Source: GCA-1730015 sp964583825
GTDB lineage: Bacteria > Pseudomonadota > Gammaproteobacteria > Granulosicoccales > Granulosicoccaceae
Assembly (NCBI GenBank): GCA_964583825.1
Contig: CAZOXM010000002.1
Coordinates: forward strand, 62,001-126,000
Reading direction: 5' to 3'
DNA: 64,000 nucleotides
Both the position numbers and the translations under genes were made by a program. This document shows positions 27,079 to 36,116 of the stretch, one piece after another. Position 1 is the first letter of the stretch. Every line of letters starts with the position of its first letter. The notes below the pieces were generated by a model. It saw only the letters and a list, made by a program, of their open reading frames with translations, had not been told where the DNA came from and made no database searches.

Positions 27079-30000
27079 CTACGAAAGACTGTCCAGCATG
27101 GCTTTCGCCTCAATCAGATCGCGGGTGTCGAATCCCTCCCTAAACCACGTATAGACCGGGGCCAGTAACGCTCGGGCATCGTGATCACGATGTTGATCTT
27201 TCCACAAGGCTGCAAGGCTCGTTGAGGTACGCAGTTCCCACGTTTTCGCTGCCTGCTTACGCGCCCACTCGATAGACTCGAGATAACAGGCCTCGGCCTT
27301 GCCAGGCTGCCCCTGCTTTACAAGAATATTACCCTTCAGGCGTAAAATCTCGGCGATGTGGCTACGCTCCTGCCAACCTGGTTTTTCTATCTGAGCCAGT
27401 GCTTCTTCAACCTGTGCCAGACCAGCTTCGAGATCTCCGGTTGATGCCAGCGCATCGCCGAGGCGCGATTTAACATAGGGCGTGACCGCTCTTGCACCGG
27501 CACCTTCCCAGAACCCAATGCCCGACTGCATGTCGCTGATGCCCTGCTCCAGGTGCCCCTGTTGCGTCAGATAAATTCCGGTACTGAGGAAAGGCGACAA
27601 CACAAGAGAAATAAACGGCAGCCCTGCATCATCCGCAAGTGCGAGAATTTCCTCATGGCGCCGCTGTAGCTCTTCAGGTTCGCGACGATAGTGGTAAATC
27701 CAGGCACCCAGCGTCAACACAAAACCGGTATCGAACGGATGTCCCACTGAACGTGCATGCGCATCGCGTTCTTCAACAAGTGCAACGCCCTGATCGGGGT
27801 ATCCCAGAATCCACATGACCAGGGACAAGTAAATACCTGCCAGGGTTTTCGGATCGTGATTCATTGAATGGACAATATGGGCGTGACGATCGCGATCGTA
27901 TAGCGCCAGTATCGCCTCGGCATGCTCTCTGACAACAACGTGGTTACCAAGCCAGAAGTTACCTACCATCACGGCCATTCGGCCGACCATTTCCAGTTCT
28001 TCGTCGCCACGTTCAAAACCGGTGGCGAGACATTCTTCCGCCCAGCGCAGCGAGTCCTGCACCGGCCCGACAGACATCTGCTGTACCCACAAACCCCACA
28101 GTGTTCTGGCCAGCGCCATCGGCGCTCCGATTTTACGGGCCAGTGGCAGCGCCGGTTCCAGCACATCGGCCAGTTGCCGGGAAGGCCAGCCGCCATAGGC
28201 CTCATAGGCAAGACTCAGTAACAGCCGGCACTCCAGTTCTTTTTCTTCGCGGACGTCTGCGGGGAGTTTTTCTATTTCACCAAGACACCGGTTAAAGTGT
28301 GTGATGGCTTCCTGCAGTGTCCATTTGCCAAGCGCGTTGTTACCTGCGGCCATCCATAAGTTTGCGGCCTTATCCGGTCGCCGGGCAGATGAATAATGAT
28401 GTGCAATTAACTCAGGTTCGTTATCAAGAATATCCGGTTGCTGTGCCTCCATAGCGCGTGCTATCACCCAGTGCAGTTCGGGCAGCCTCTCTGTTTTCGG
28501 TATGGAGTTGTACGCTTCTTCACGCACCAGCGCATGTTTAAATGCATACACTGCCTCAGGACCACTACCCTTACTGAACGCAAGTTCGGAGGCGATCAGG
28601 CGCTCGAGCATTTCATCTATTCCATTGCTCGACACATCGAGCACATCGATCGCCACGTTCGATAACAGTTCATAGCTGAATTCGCGCCCAATGACTGAGC
28701 CGATTTGCGCGATCTGCATCACTTTCGCATCGCGATCGAGACGTGCCCGCAGTGAATCACGCAACGATGCCGGAATGCTGATGCCGGCATCCGCGGCAAT
28801 TTCTTTTGATGGATGATCACTGTCACTCAACTGCTCAAGCACCAGTTTGGTCATCTCCTCCACGAAAAGGGGCACACCGTCCGACTTGACCACCAGTTCG
28901 TCAATGAGGTGCTCGGACACCTCGAGTTGCTCCGCTATTTTTCTAACAATCAACTCCGATTGCTCGGTAGAAAGACGAGACAGCTCAATCTGCCTGACAT
29001 GGTCGAGCTCTGCCCAGCGGTTTTCAAAGTCCGGCCTGTGCGTCAGAACGACAAGCAGTGGCAGGTGCTTTGCACGATCTATCAATTGATCGAGCAGATC
29101 CAGAGTGGACGCATCGATCCAGTGCAAATCCTCGAAAAACAAAACAGTCGGCTGGTTGTAAGCAATCAATGCAACCAGTTCCAGCAGCATGTTGCCTGTT
29201 ACTTCTTTCTGCTTCTGTGGCGTCATCGCCGGCACTTCATACAAGCCATCCGATGCAATGGACAATAAAGATGCTATTAGTGGCAGTGCCTGTTCGGAAT
29301 CTTCAACTTCAGATTCTATGATGGTGCGCAGCTTTTCAAAGCGGACCTGATTGCCATCATCCTTTGAAATCTCCAGGCGGCGTTCAAAGTAATCGATGAC
29401 TGGCCAGTAGGCACTGTCGGCGTGATACGGCAGACACTGGAACGGCAGCGATGCGATGCCGTCATCTTTGAGTGACGACTGAATCTCCCGCAGCACCCTG
29501 CTTTTACCAATGCCGGGTTCGCCCGACAGAAACACCACCTGACCGACGCGCCGTCTGCTGTATTGCAGCAACTGGTTTACTACATCATCGCGACCCACCA
29601 GTGGCGTGAATGTACTGCCGCGACTGGCCTCAAAGCGGCTCCTGGCCCGACTGACATCCCCTACCAGCCATGCCTGTAAAGGCTCCGGTACTCCTTTCAG
29701 TGAGTGCAGGCCGAGATCACTCAGTTCAAAAACACTGCCGACCAGCCGGCGGGTACTGTCAGCCATGACGATCTGATTTGGAGAGGCAATATCCTGAAGG
29801 CGTGCCGCACGGTTCGGAGTAGCTCCCACAGCGTCCTCCTCATCCACCGCAACTTCACCGGTGGCGATACCGATTTTCACCTCCAGCGCAGGCTCGATCG
29901 GGATGGCCTGGACGGCAGCCACCACCTCGAGCGCCGCTCTGATACAACGCTCCGCAGCATCTTCATGCGCGTGGGGCCAGCCGAAGTAGATCTTGACACC

Positions 30001-30492
30001 GTCACCCTGAAATTGCTTCACGTGTCCGCGGTACTCTTCGACCACCGCACTGACAGCACCGCGGTAGTTGCGCATCACCGCTTTACTCTCTTCAGGATCG
30101 AGACGTTCCGCCAGTGCCGTCGAACCGACAAGATCACAGAACATCACAGTCAGCTGCCGTCTGTCCGCAGTAATGTAGCGACTGTCGAGGGAGGTCGGGG
30201 GAGCTTCCGCCACCGCAGATACACTGGCTAATGCGGTTAGCAACTTGCGGCGCGGGCCAATCGGCAGTTCCAGTCTGTCGATATCGGATTCGGTCAGGTG
30301 AGGCAGATCCTCGACCGAGATGTCCTCTTTGGTAAAAACATCGATATACCGCTCGAGACCCGCATTTTGCAACCACGAAATCATACTGGCCGAGGCTTTT
30401 TCACGCATACGGAATGACCTCCAACTGACTGGTATCGACCTTGTGGTTTGATCGAACGCTAACTGACTGAAAGGATAACCTATATGCATCAT
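27079..30492 (-). CDS. SAM-domain / class III nucleotide cyclase / AAA ATPase / TPR signalling protein
   Basis: An 1137-aa multidomain protein. A SAM domain lies at about 38-92 (WLQNAGLERYIDVFTKEDIS). The adenylate/guanylate cyclase catalytic domain is at about 108-280, with both metal-binding Asp visible: FCDLVGST (D120) and QFQGDGVKIYF (D164), plus KIGIATGEV. An AAA/STAND-type ATPase follows, with Walker A GEPGIGKS (324-331) and Walker B-like VLFFEDLHWID. The C-terminal half is TPR-like helical repeats. The cyclase looks catalytically complete, so it probably makes cAMP or cGMP. It converges on the encapsulin-like cluster, whose first upstream gene is a Crp/Fnr regulator. Possible later starts include residue 37 (MISWLQ). 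Confidence 0.92.
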   Translation of the reverse strand: MMHIGYPFSQLAFDQTTRSIPVSWRSFRMREKASASMISWLQNAGLERYIDVFTKEDISVEDLPHLTESDIDRLELPIGPRRKLLTALASVSAVAEAPPTSLDSRYITADRRQLTVMFCDLVGSTALAERLDPEESKAVMRNYRGAVSAVVEEYRGHVKQFQGDGVKIYFGWPHAHEDAAERCIRAALEVVAAVQAIPIEPALEVKIGIATGEVAVDEEDAVGATPNRAARLQDIASPNQIVMADSTRRLVGSVFELSDLGLHSLKGVPEPLQAWLVGDVSRARSRFEASRGSTFTPLVGRDDVVNQLLQYSRRRVGQVVFLSGEPGIGKSRVLREIQSSLKDDGIASLPFQCLPYHADSAYWPVIDYFERRLEISKDDGNQVRFEKLRTIIESEVEDSEQALPLIASLLSIASDGLYEVPAMTPQKQKEVTGNMLLELVALIAYNQPTVLFFEDLHWIDASTLDLLDQLIDRAKHLPLLVVLTHRPDFENRWAELDHVRQIELSRLSTEQSELIVRKIAEQLEVSEHLIDELVVKSDGVPLFVEEMTKLVLEQLSDSDHPSKEIAADAGISIPASLRDSLRARLDRDAKVMQIAQIGSVIGREFSYELLSNVAIDVLDVSSNGIDEMLERLIASELAFSKGSGPEAVYAFKHALVREEAYNSIPKTERLPELHWVIARAMEAQQPDILDNEPELIAHHYSSARRPDKAANLWMAAGNNALGKWTLQEAITHFNRCLGEIEKLPADVREEKELECRLLLSLAYEAYGGWPSRQLADVLEPALPLARKIGAPMALARTLWGLWVQQMSVGPVQDSLRWAEECLATGFERGDEELEMVGRMAVMVGNFWLGNHVVVREHAEAILALYDRDRHAHIVHSMNHDPKTLAGIYLSLVMWILGYPDQGVALVEERDAHARSVGHPFDTGFVLTLGAWIYHYRREPEELQRRHEEILALADDAGLPFISLVLSPFLSTGIYLTQQGHLEQGISDMQSGIGFWEGAGARAVTPYVKSRLGDALASTGDLEAGLAQVEEALAQIEKPGWQERSHIAEILRLKGNILVKQGQPGKAEACYLESIEWARKQAAKTWELRTSTSLAALWKDQHRDHDARALLAPVYTWFREGFDTRDLIEAKAMLDSLS

Positions 30493-30634
30493 TGACGTTC
30501 GAGATTTCTTACGAATTTGGGACTGTGCAGACCGATTTGGCGTAGCACATGTACATAACTGCCGTTAACGGGACACCGCTCGTTCTCGCACCGGTCCTGG
30601 CAAACCTACTTGACACCACAAGCCTGTTGCGCTC

Positions 30635-30655
30635 AAATAATGTCCAACATTATTT
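30635..30655. promoter_or_regulatory. Palindromic operator upstream of the GntR gene
   Basis: Perfect inverted repeat AAATAATGT (30635-30643), spacer CCA, ACATTATTT (30647-30655). It ends 18 nt before the GTG start of the GntR/FCD regulator. Position and symmetry fit an autoregulatory site of that dimeric repressor. Confidence 0.65.
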
Positions 30656-30673
30656 AAAAAAACCAAGTTTACA

Positions 30674-31342
30674 GTGTTCAAACGCGATCCACTGAAAGAA
30701 GAAACAGTCGTCAACATGCTGGCTGCAGCGTTGCGACGGGATATCTCTTTCGGTGTGCTGACACCGGATCAAAAACTGAAAATAGACGACCTGCGCAGCC
30801 GCTACGGCGGGTCAAAGCACTCACTGCGTGAAACGCTGCGCCTGCTCAGTGCTGAAGGCCTGGTCGAAGCGGTGGCACAGCGCGGATTCCGCGTCACATC
30901 GGCCTCACCGCAGGATCTCGAGGATATTTGCATGGTGCGCACTGAAATAGAAAGAGTGGCACTTGAAAGAGCCCTGGTCTGCGGTGGCGTTCGCTGGGAG
31001 GCTGAAATCGTCGCCGCTCATCATGCACTGCAAAAGCTCGACGAATCTGTACGTGAATCCGCCGACGACCTGATCGCACTGGAATGGGACGAAGCCTGTC
31101 GCGCTTTTTCAACAGCGATAGTCAGTGCCTGTGAAAGCCCAAGACTCATGGATCTGCAGAAGAAGTATTTCGATCAAAGCCGGCGCTTCAGACTCGCGCT
31201 GCTGCGAGAGGGAAAGCTCGATTTCAGAAAACGCAAAAAGCAGCAGCAAGCGCTCGTCGATGCATTAATTTCCCGTGACAAACCTGTCGCACAACGCTTG
31301 TTAACACAGTACGTCGAGTCGGAACTGCAGCTCACAGTCTGA
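30674..31342 (+). CDS. GntR-family transcriptional regulator (FCD subfamily)
   Basis: A 222-aa regulator with an N-terminal GntR winged helix (about 10-76; KIDDLRSRYGGSKHSLRETL then LRLLSAEGLVEAVAQRGFRV) and a C-terminal all-helical FCD ligand-binding domain (EDICMVRTEIERVALERA and the following helices). The start is GTG at 30674. It lies 51 nt upstream of, and co-directional with, a NitT/TauT-type ABC transporter, so it probably controls its own operon and binds the transported solute or a catabolite of it. Confidence 0.9.
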   Translation: MFKRDPLKEETVVNMLAAALRRDISFGVLTPDQKLKIDDLRSRYGGSKHSLRETLRLLSAEGLVEAVAQRGFRVTSASPQDLEDICMVRTEIERVALERALVCGGVRWEAEIVAAHHALQKLDESVRESADDLIALEWDEACRAFSTAIVSACESPRLMDLQKKYFDQSRRFRLALLREGKLDFRKRKKQQQALVDALISRDKPVAQRLLTQYVESELQLTV

Positions 31343-31393
31343 CATTCCCTACTTTTCATCACCTTAAGTAAAATTGAAACCAACGGAGGAAAC

Positions 31394-32416
31394 ATGACCC
31401 AACTTAATCGACGCCAGCTACTGGCAATGATGGGCGCCACACTCGCCGCTGGTGCAACCACCAGACCCGTGTTTGCGCAGAAACAAAAGATTAAGGTAGG
31501 TGCACTGCGCTTTACTTCTCACTCTGCGAGCTTCATCGCCTTCGAACGCGGCTACTTTGCCGATGCAGGGCTCGACGTAGAGTTCGAGTTTTTTCAGGCA
31601 GCTCAGCCCATGGCCGTGGCCATTGCCAGTGGCGATATTGACTACGCCGTGACTGCCGTCTCCGGCGGGCTGATCAGCCTGGCACAAAAAGGGGCTATCA
31701 AAGTCATTGGCGGCGCACTGAGTGAGGAGTCCGGTATCGACGGACAAAAAATACTGGTATCAGATGCCGCCTACCAGGCAGGCAAGCAGTCACCGGCCGA
31801 CCTCGACGGTGCTGCCTGGGCCATTACTCAATCCGGTTCATCCTTTCACTATATGGGCTCCAAAATAGCGGCAGCCGAGAACATTGAACTAAAGTTCAAG
31901 CCACTGCAGAAAGTCGGTGCGATTATCGGTGCACTTAAATCCGGTCAGGTAGATGCCTGGTCCATTGTGCCCCATATCGCCAAGCCACTGGCGGGCTCAG
32001 GGGCGGTACATATCATCGGGGATGTGGCCGGTTACGTACCTGACTATCAGGTCACCACCGTTTTCACCTCGGCGGAAAACGCGGCTTCCAAACGGGATCA
32101 GACAGAACGGTTTTTGATAGCATTCTCTCAGGGTGCACGCGACTACGCGGATGCGATGATCGACAAGAGTGGTGGAGATAAAGGCGTCGATGACATGGTG
32201 GATCTGATACACAAGTACGTCTATACCGATCGCCCCCGTGAGAAAGCCGCGCCATCTATCATTAACGGCACCATGCGCATCAACAATGATGCGGCGCTGA
32301 ACGTTGCGTCCATCCAGGATCAGCTCTCCTGGTTTCAGGCCGAAGGTCTTGTCGATAAATCGATCACACTGGATACCCTTGTCGATCAATCTTACGTGGA
32401 AATTATTGGTGGTTAA
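31394..32416 (+). CDS. NitT/TauT-family ABC transporter substrate-binding protein
   Basis: A 340-aa periplasmic binding protein of the SsuA/TauA/THI5-like group. The N-terminus TQLNRRQLLAMMGATLAAGA has a twin Arg and hydrophobic core, resembling a Tat signal, with cleavage near VFAQ. The mature region starts KIKVGALRFTSHSASFIAFE, followed by GYFADAGLDVEFEFFQ and VAIASGDIDYAVT, the standard binding-cleft pattern. A strong Shine-Dalgarno (GGAGGA) precedes the ATG. First of three transporter genes. Substrates in this family range from sulfonates and nitrate to thiamine precursors; none can be assigned. Confidence 0.92.
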   Translation: MTQLNRRQLLAMMGATLAAGATTRPVFAQKQKIKVGALRFTSHSASFIAFERGYFADAGLDVEFEFFQAAQPMAVAIASGDIDYAVTAVSGGLISLAQKGAIKVIGGALSEESGIDGQKILVSDAAYQAGKQSPADLDGAAWAITQSGSSFHYMGSKIAAAENIELKFKPLQKVGAIIGALKSGQVDAWSIVPHIAKPLAGSGAVHIIGDVAGYVPDYQVTTVFTSAENAASKRDQTERFLIAFSQGARDYADAMIDKSGGDKGVDDMVDLIHKYVYTDRPREKAAPSIINGTMRINNDAALNVASIQDQLSWFQAEGLVDKSITLDTLVDQSYVEIIGG

Positions 32417-32429
32417 CCAGTAAACACCG

Positions 32430-33197
32430 GTGCAGATCAAGCTCAATCAAATCAGACACCACTATGGTGACACTGAAATCCTGCGAGACCTTTCACTGGA
32501 CATACCCGATGGGCAGATTGTCTGCATCATCGGGCCGTCTGGTTGCGGTAAATCGACGTTGCTTCGATTTATTGGCGGGCTCGAGCGGCCCGCCGCAGGG
32601 CACATACAGCAGCTGGGTGCACTGCCCGATAATTGCCTGAACGCGCTGACCTACATCTTTCAGGATTTCGCATTGCTGCCATGGCGGACTGTGGCAGGCA
32701 ATGTCTCATTGGTGCTGGAAGATCATGGCATACGAGGTGCCAGAGCTGCACCGATCATCGACGATGTACTGAAGAGAACGCGTCTGGCAGACTTCGCCAA
32801 CGCATTGCCAAAACAATTGTCCGGTGGCATGAAGCAGCGTGTCGCTATCGCCCGCGCACTGGCGGTTAACCCGGCGGTACTGTTAATGGATGAGCCATTG
32901 TCAGCGCTTGACAGCCAAACCCGTGAGCTGCTGATGGATGATCTGATAACACTGTGGACACGACAGCCGTTCACCGCCGTTTACGTAACACATAACCTCG
33001 CCGAAGCTGTGCGGCTCGGGCACCAGGTGGTTGTATTGTCCAGGCGTCCCGGCCGGATTCGCCGGACGATCACCATAGAGAAGCCACTGGCAGAGCGCGT
33101 TTTCGGGGACCCGGATCTTGAACAACATCAAAAGGCGCTATGGCAATTGATGAGGGAAGAAGCACGAGCGGCTGACGCCGAATTGATCAATGCCTGA
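32430..33197 (+). CDS. NitT/TauT-family ABC transporter ATP-binding protein
   Basis: A 255-aa ABC ATPase. Walker A is GPSGCGKST (about 35-43), Q-loop FQDFALLPWRTV, signature LSGGMKQR, Walker B VLLMDEPLSALD, H-loop VTHNLAEAV. The LLPWR Q-loop and the C-terminal SRRPGRI pattern are typical of SsuB/TauB-type ATPases. The start is GTG at 32430, 13 nt after the binding-protein stop. The end overlaps the permease start by 8 nt. Confidence 0.95.
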   Translation: MQIKLNQIRHHYGDTEILRDLSLDIPDGQIVCIIGPSGCGKSTLLRFIGGLERPAAGHIQQLGALPDNCLNALTYIFQDFALLPWRTVAGNVSLVLEDHGIRGARAAPIIDDVLKRTRLADFANALPKQLSGGMKQRVAIARALAVNPAVLLMDEPLSALDSQTRELLMDDLITLWTRQPFTAVYVTHNLAEAVRLGHQVVVLSRRPGRIRRTITIEKPLAERVFGDPDLEQHQKALWQLMREEARAADAELINA

Positions 33198-33990
33198 ACA
33201 ACCGGAAGTTCGGGAAGTTACCTTTCGTGGCGGTGGATTCTCACCAACACCGAGACGCTGGATCGGTGCAGCTGTGTTTATCGCACTGATCGCCATCGCC
33301 GAGTGGGGTACACGGGCAGGCTGGATATCCGCACTGACGTTACCGAAACCTTCAGACGTATTGCGAACCTTCGGCGAGCTTTACAACAGCGGCCTGCTGT
33401 TTAAACACTTGCTGCCATCTTTGAGCAGACTCGCTGTGGGCGCCATTATCGGTGTAATTACCGGCGTGACAATTGGTGTGCTGATCGGACTCTTTTCAAT
33501 TGTTCGCTCCGGCATGGTACCGTTAGTCGCCGCGATATTTCCGATCCCGAAAATTGCATTGCTGCCTCTGTTCGTGATCTGGTTTGGTATTGGTGAAGGT
33601 TCAAAATACGCACTGATCGCCTTCGGTACATTCACCCCCACTGTGGTGGCTACTTACGGCGCTGTGGACAACGTCGATCGTACGCTGATACGAATGGGGC
33701 AAAGCTTCGGTCTGTCATGGTTCTCAATCGTTCGCAAAATCGTTTTCCCCGGCGCACTACCCGGTATCCTGTCCGGTCTTCGGATCAGCCTTGCCATTGC
33801 AATAATTCTGCTGGTGGCCGCCGAGATGCTGGGCGCTGAATACGGCATCGGGGCTTATATACTGGAGGCCGGATCGTTGTACGATCTCGAACGCTTATTC
33901 GTCGGCGTTATCATCCTGTCGCTACTTGGTGTATTGACCAGCGCCGCCATCGGATTTATCGAACGTCGTTTACTGAACTGGCGCGTGTAG
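33190..33990 (+). CDS. NitT/TauT-family ABC transporter permease
   Basis: A 266-aa inner-membrane permease with about six helices. The EAA loop region is RMGQSFGLSWFSIVRKIVFP followed by GALPGILSGLRI, with PIPKIALLPLFVIWFGIGE before it, a hallmark of SsuC/TauC-type permeases. It overlaps the ATPase gene by 8 nt and completes the GntR-transporter operon. No catabolic enzyme follows. Confidence 0.95.
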   Translation: MPEQPEVREVTFRGGGFSPTPRRWIGAAVFIALIAIAEWGTRAGWISALTLPKPSDVLRTFGELYNSGLLFKHLLPSLSRLAVGAIIGVITGVTIGVLIGLFSIVRSGMVPLVAAIFPIPKIALLPLFVIWFGIGEGSKYALIAFGTFTPTVVATYGAVDNVDRTLIRMGQSFGLSWFSIVRKIVFPGALPGILSGLRISLAIAIILLVAAEMLGAEYGIGAYILEAGSLYDLERLFVGVIILSLLGVLTSAAIGFIERRLLNWRV

Positions 33991-34388
33991 CAAACGACGC
34001 AAAGGTCACGGCAAGCAGGATAATTAAAACACAGCGTATCTTTACGCTTAAAGATTTCCGTAAGGGATTAGCAGGTACAAGTATATGCTTTCAGAGAATA
34101 CCGCACAGGAAATCGGCGGTTGCCGTCGTGCGCATAGTATCACCTGAAACCCACCGGACACCTGCACCAGCCAGCGTGCACGGACACTGTGCGACAGATG
34201 TATAAAGTGCGCTGGGAAATCGCCGCAATTACGGATGAGACCAGACAGTTCTACATAACCCATAAACTGCGCTTTTTCGGGGAATTTGCCTACTCAGACC
34301 GTCGCTCATCACGTTATTCAACACCCTGCTAAACCAGATTCTGCGGTGTCCTGTAAACCCGCATCACGCACAACACGGATACGTTGAT
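33991..34388. other. Intergenic region before the histidine kinase
   Basis: This 398-nt stretch carries no supported gene. Only a weak 5-bp repeat (AGCGT/ACGCT near 34035-34050) is visible. It probably holds the promoter of the signalling operon. Confidence 0.4.
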
Positions 34389-36116
34389 ATGCAATTTACC
34401 CTGGAGGAACTGCGGCTACTCAATTCGACCAGTGAGGAAGAATACGACAACCTGACGCAGCTCGCTGCGAGGATACTACAGGTACCAATCGCACACGTCT
34501 CAGTCCTCGACACCGAGGCAGGTTTTGTCCACTACAAAAGCCAGACCGGACACCCGGCGGAGCTGGCTGCACTGGGCAGGTTGCCGATGGAGCAGACCTA
34601 CTGTCAACACGTACCGCTCAGCGGTCAGGCGGTAATTGCACCGAACGCTGCGGAGCACCCTTTACTGCAAGAGGCAGCTCGCTCTGCACCCGATCTGCCA
34701 CAGGCATATATGGGTATCCCCATCTACACACCCGATGACGAAGTCGTCGGGGGACTTTGCATGATGCAGCCGGAACCTCGCGCATGGACAGAAGATGAAA
34801 TCACCCTGGCGGAAAACTTTGGCCGCTGCGTTTCCGACTTAATCAAGTACAAAGCGGCAGTGCTGACCAGTGAGCGATTGCACGAGCAGCTCAGTTCTGC
34901 CAACGCAAAATTCGGCAACTATGCGCGTCTGTCATCGAATTGGATGTGGGAACTGGACGAACACCTTTGCTACACCTGGCATTCCTCACACGAAAAACCA
35001 CTGGCGGGTTCGAATGCTCTGGAACTGGTCGGTAAAGCTCGGGACCTGGAGCTAAACGGCATGGTCGTCGATGATGAGCAACTGCGCCAACACAACGAAC
35101 GGCTAAAAAACCACGAATTCATTGATGTTGTTCTCTCCTGGAAACCTGACAATGGCCGTATGGTCTACAGCCACGTACTTGCTGAACCTCAGTTCGACCA
35201 GTCGGGTGATTTTACCGGATACCTCGGCTGCGGCAGAAACATCACAGAAAGAAAAATACTGGAGGATCAGATCATCCACAGCCGTAAAATGGAATCGATC
35301 GGACAACTGGCAGCTGGCATTGCACACGAGATTAATACGCCGGCGCAATTCGTGGGTGACAACACGCGCTTTCTGCACGAATCATTTGAAGACATTTCCA
35401 ATCTAAACAAACACTATAAAAATTTTTTAGCGGCTGCCAGGAACGAGCGCATCACACCCGCACTTATTGCCCAGGTGGAAAATGCCGAGAAAGATGCGGA
35501 TATCGACTATCTTGAAACGGAGATTCCAGTGGCCATTGAGCAGACTCTGGAGGGCATCGGTCGAATATCCCGCATCGTACTTGCCATGAAGGAGTTTTCC
35601 CACCCCGGCACTGAAGAGAAACGCCCGGTCGATCTGAACCGGATCATTGAGAATACCATTACGATTTCCGCCAACGAGTGGAAATATGTTGCTTCAATGG
35701 AAACTGACCTCGCCAACAACCTGCCGAAAGTGTGCTGCCATGAACAGGAAATAAGTCAGGTAATCCTGAATATGATTGTCAATGCCGCTCATGCCATCGA
35801 AGAAAAAAACGAAGACCGCACCCCAGCCAAAGAAAAAATCACTATCATGACACAGACTCAGGGTGGTGCCGTCAGCATAGTGATCGAAGATACTGGCAAC
35901 GGCATCAGTGACGGAAATCAACCCAGGATCTTCGATCCATTTTTTACCACAAAGGATGTGGGCCGCGGTACCGGTCAGGGCTTATCCATGGCGTATACAT
36001 CAATCGTCGATAATCACGGCGGACAAATTGATGTTCACTCAGAACCCGGTACCGGCACGAAGTTTACCATACAGTTACCGGTATCCCCGAAATCATCCCG
36101 TGAGTTAGCAGCATGA
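34389..36116 (+). CDS. GAF-PAS sensor histidine kinase
   Basis: A 575-aa soluble kinase without transmembrane helices. An N-terminal GAF domain (about 15-158, HVSVLDTEAGFVHYKS and MGIPIYTPDDEVVGGLCMMQ) is followed by a PAS-like domain (about 170-290, ending GYLCG-type GRNITERK). HisKA has the phospho-acceptor His in QLAAGIAHEINTPAQFVGDN (near residue 313), then HATPase_c with N box VILNMIVNAAHAIEE, G1 DTGNGIS and G2 GRGTGQGLSMAY. The INTPAQ form of the H box resembles kinases that pair with HDOD/HD-GYP response regulators. The stop overlaps the next gene by 4 nt (ATGA at 36113), indicating coupled translation with a response regulator. Confidence 0.94.
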   Translation: MQFTLEELRLLNSTSEEEYDNLTQLAARILQVPIAHVSVLDTEAGFVHYKSQTGHPAELAALGRLPMEQTYCQHVPLSGQAVIAPNAAEHPLLQEAARSAPDLPQAYMGIPIYTPDDEVVGGLCMMQPEPRAWTEDEITLAENFGRCVSDLIKYKAAVLTSERLHEQLSSANAKFGNYARLSSNWMWELDEHLCYTWHSSHEKPLAGSNALELVGKARDLELNGMVVDDEQLRQHNERLKNHEFIDVVLSWKPDNGRMVYSHVLAEPQFDQSGDFTGYLGCGRNITERKILEDQIIHSRKMESIGQLAAGIAHEINTPAQFVGDNTRFLHESFEDISNLNKHYKNFLAAARNERITPALIAQVENAEKDADIDYLETEIPVAIEQTLEGIGRISRIVLAMKEFSHPGTEEKRPVDLNRIIENTITISANEWKYVASMETDLANNLPKVCCHEQEISQVILNMIVNAAHAIEEKNEDRTPAKEKITIMTQTQGGAVSIVIEDTGNGISDGNQPRIFDPFFTTKDVGRGTGQGLSMAYTSIVDNHGGQIDVHSEPGTGTKFTIQLPVSPKSSRELAA

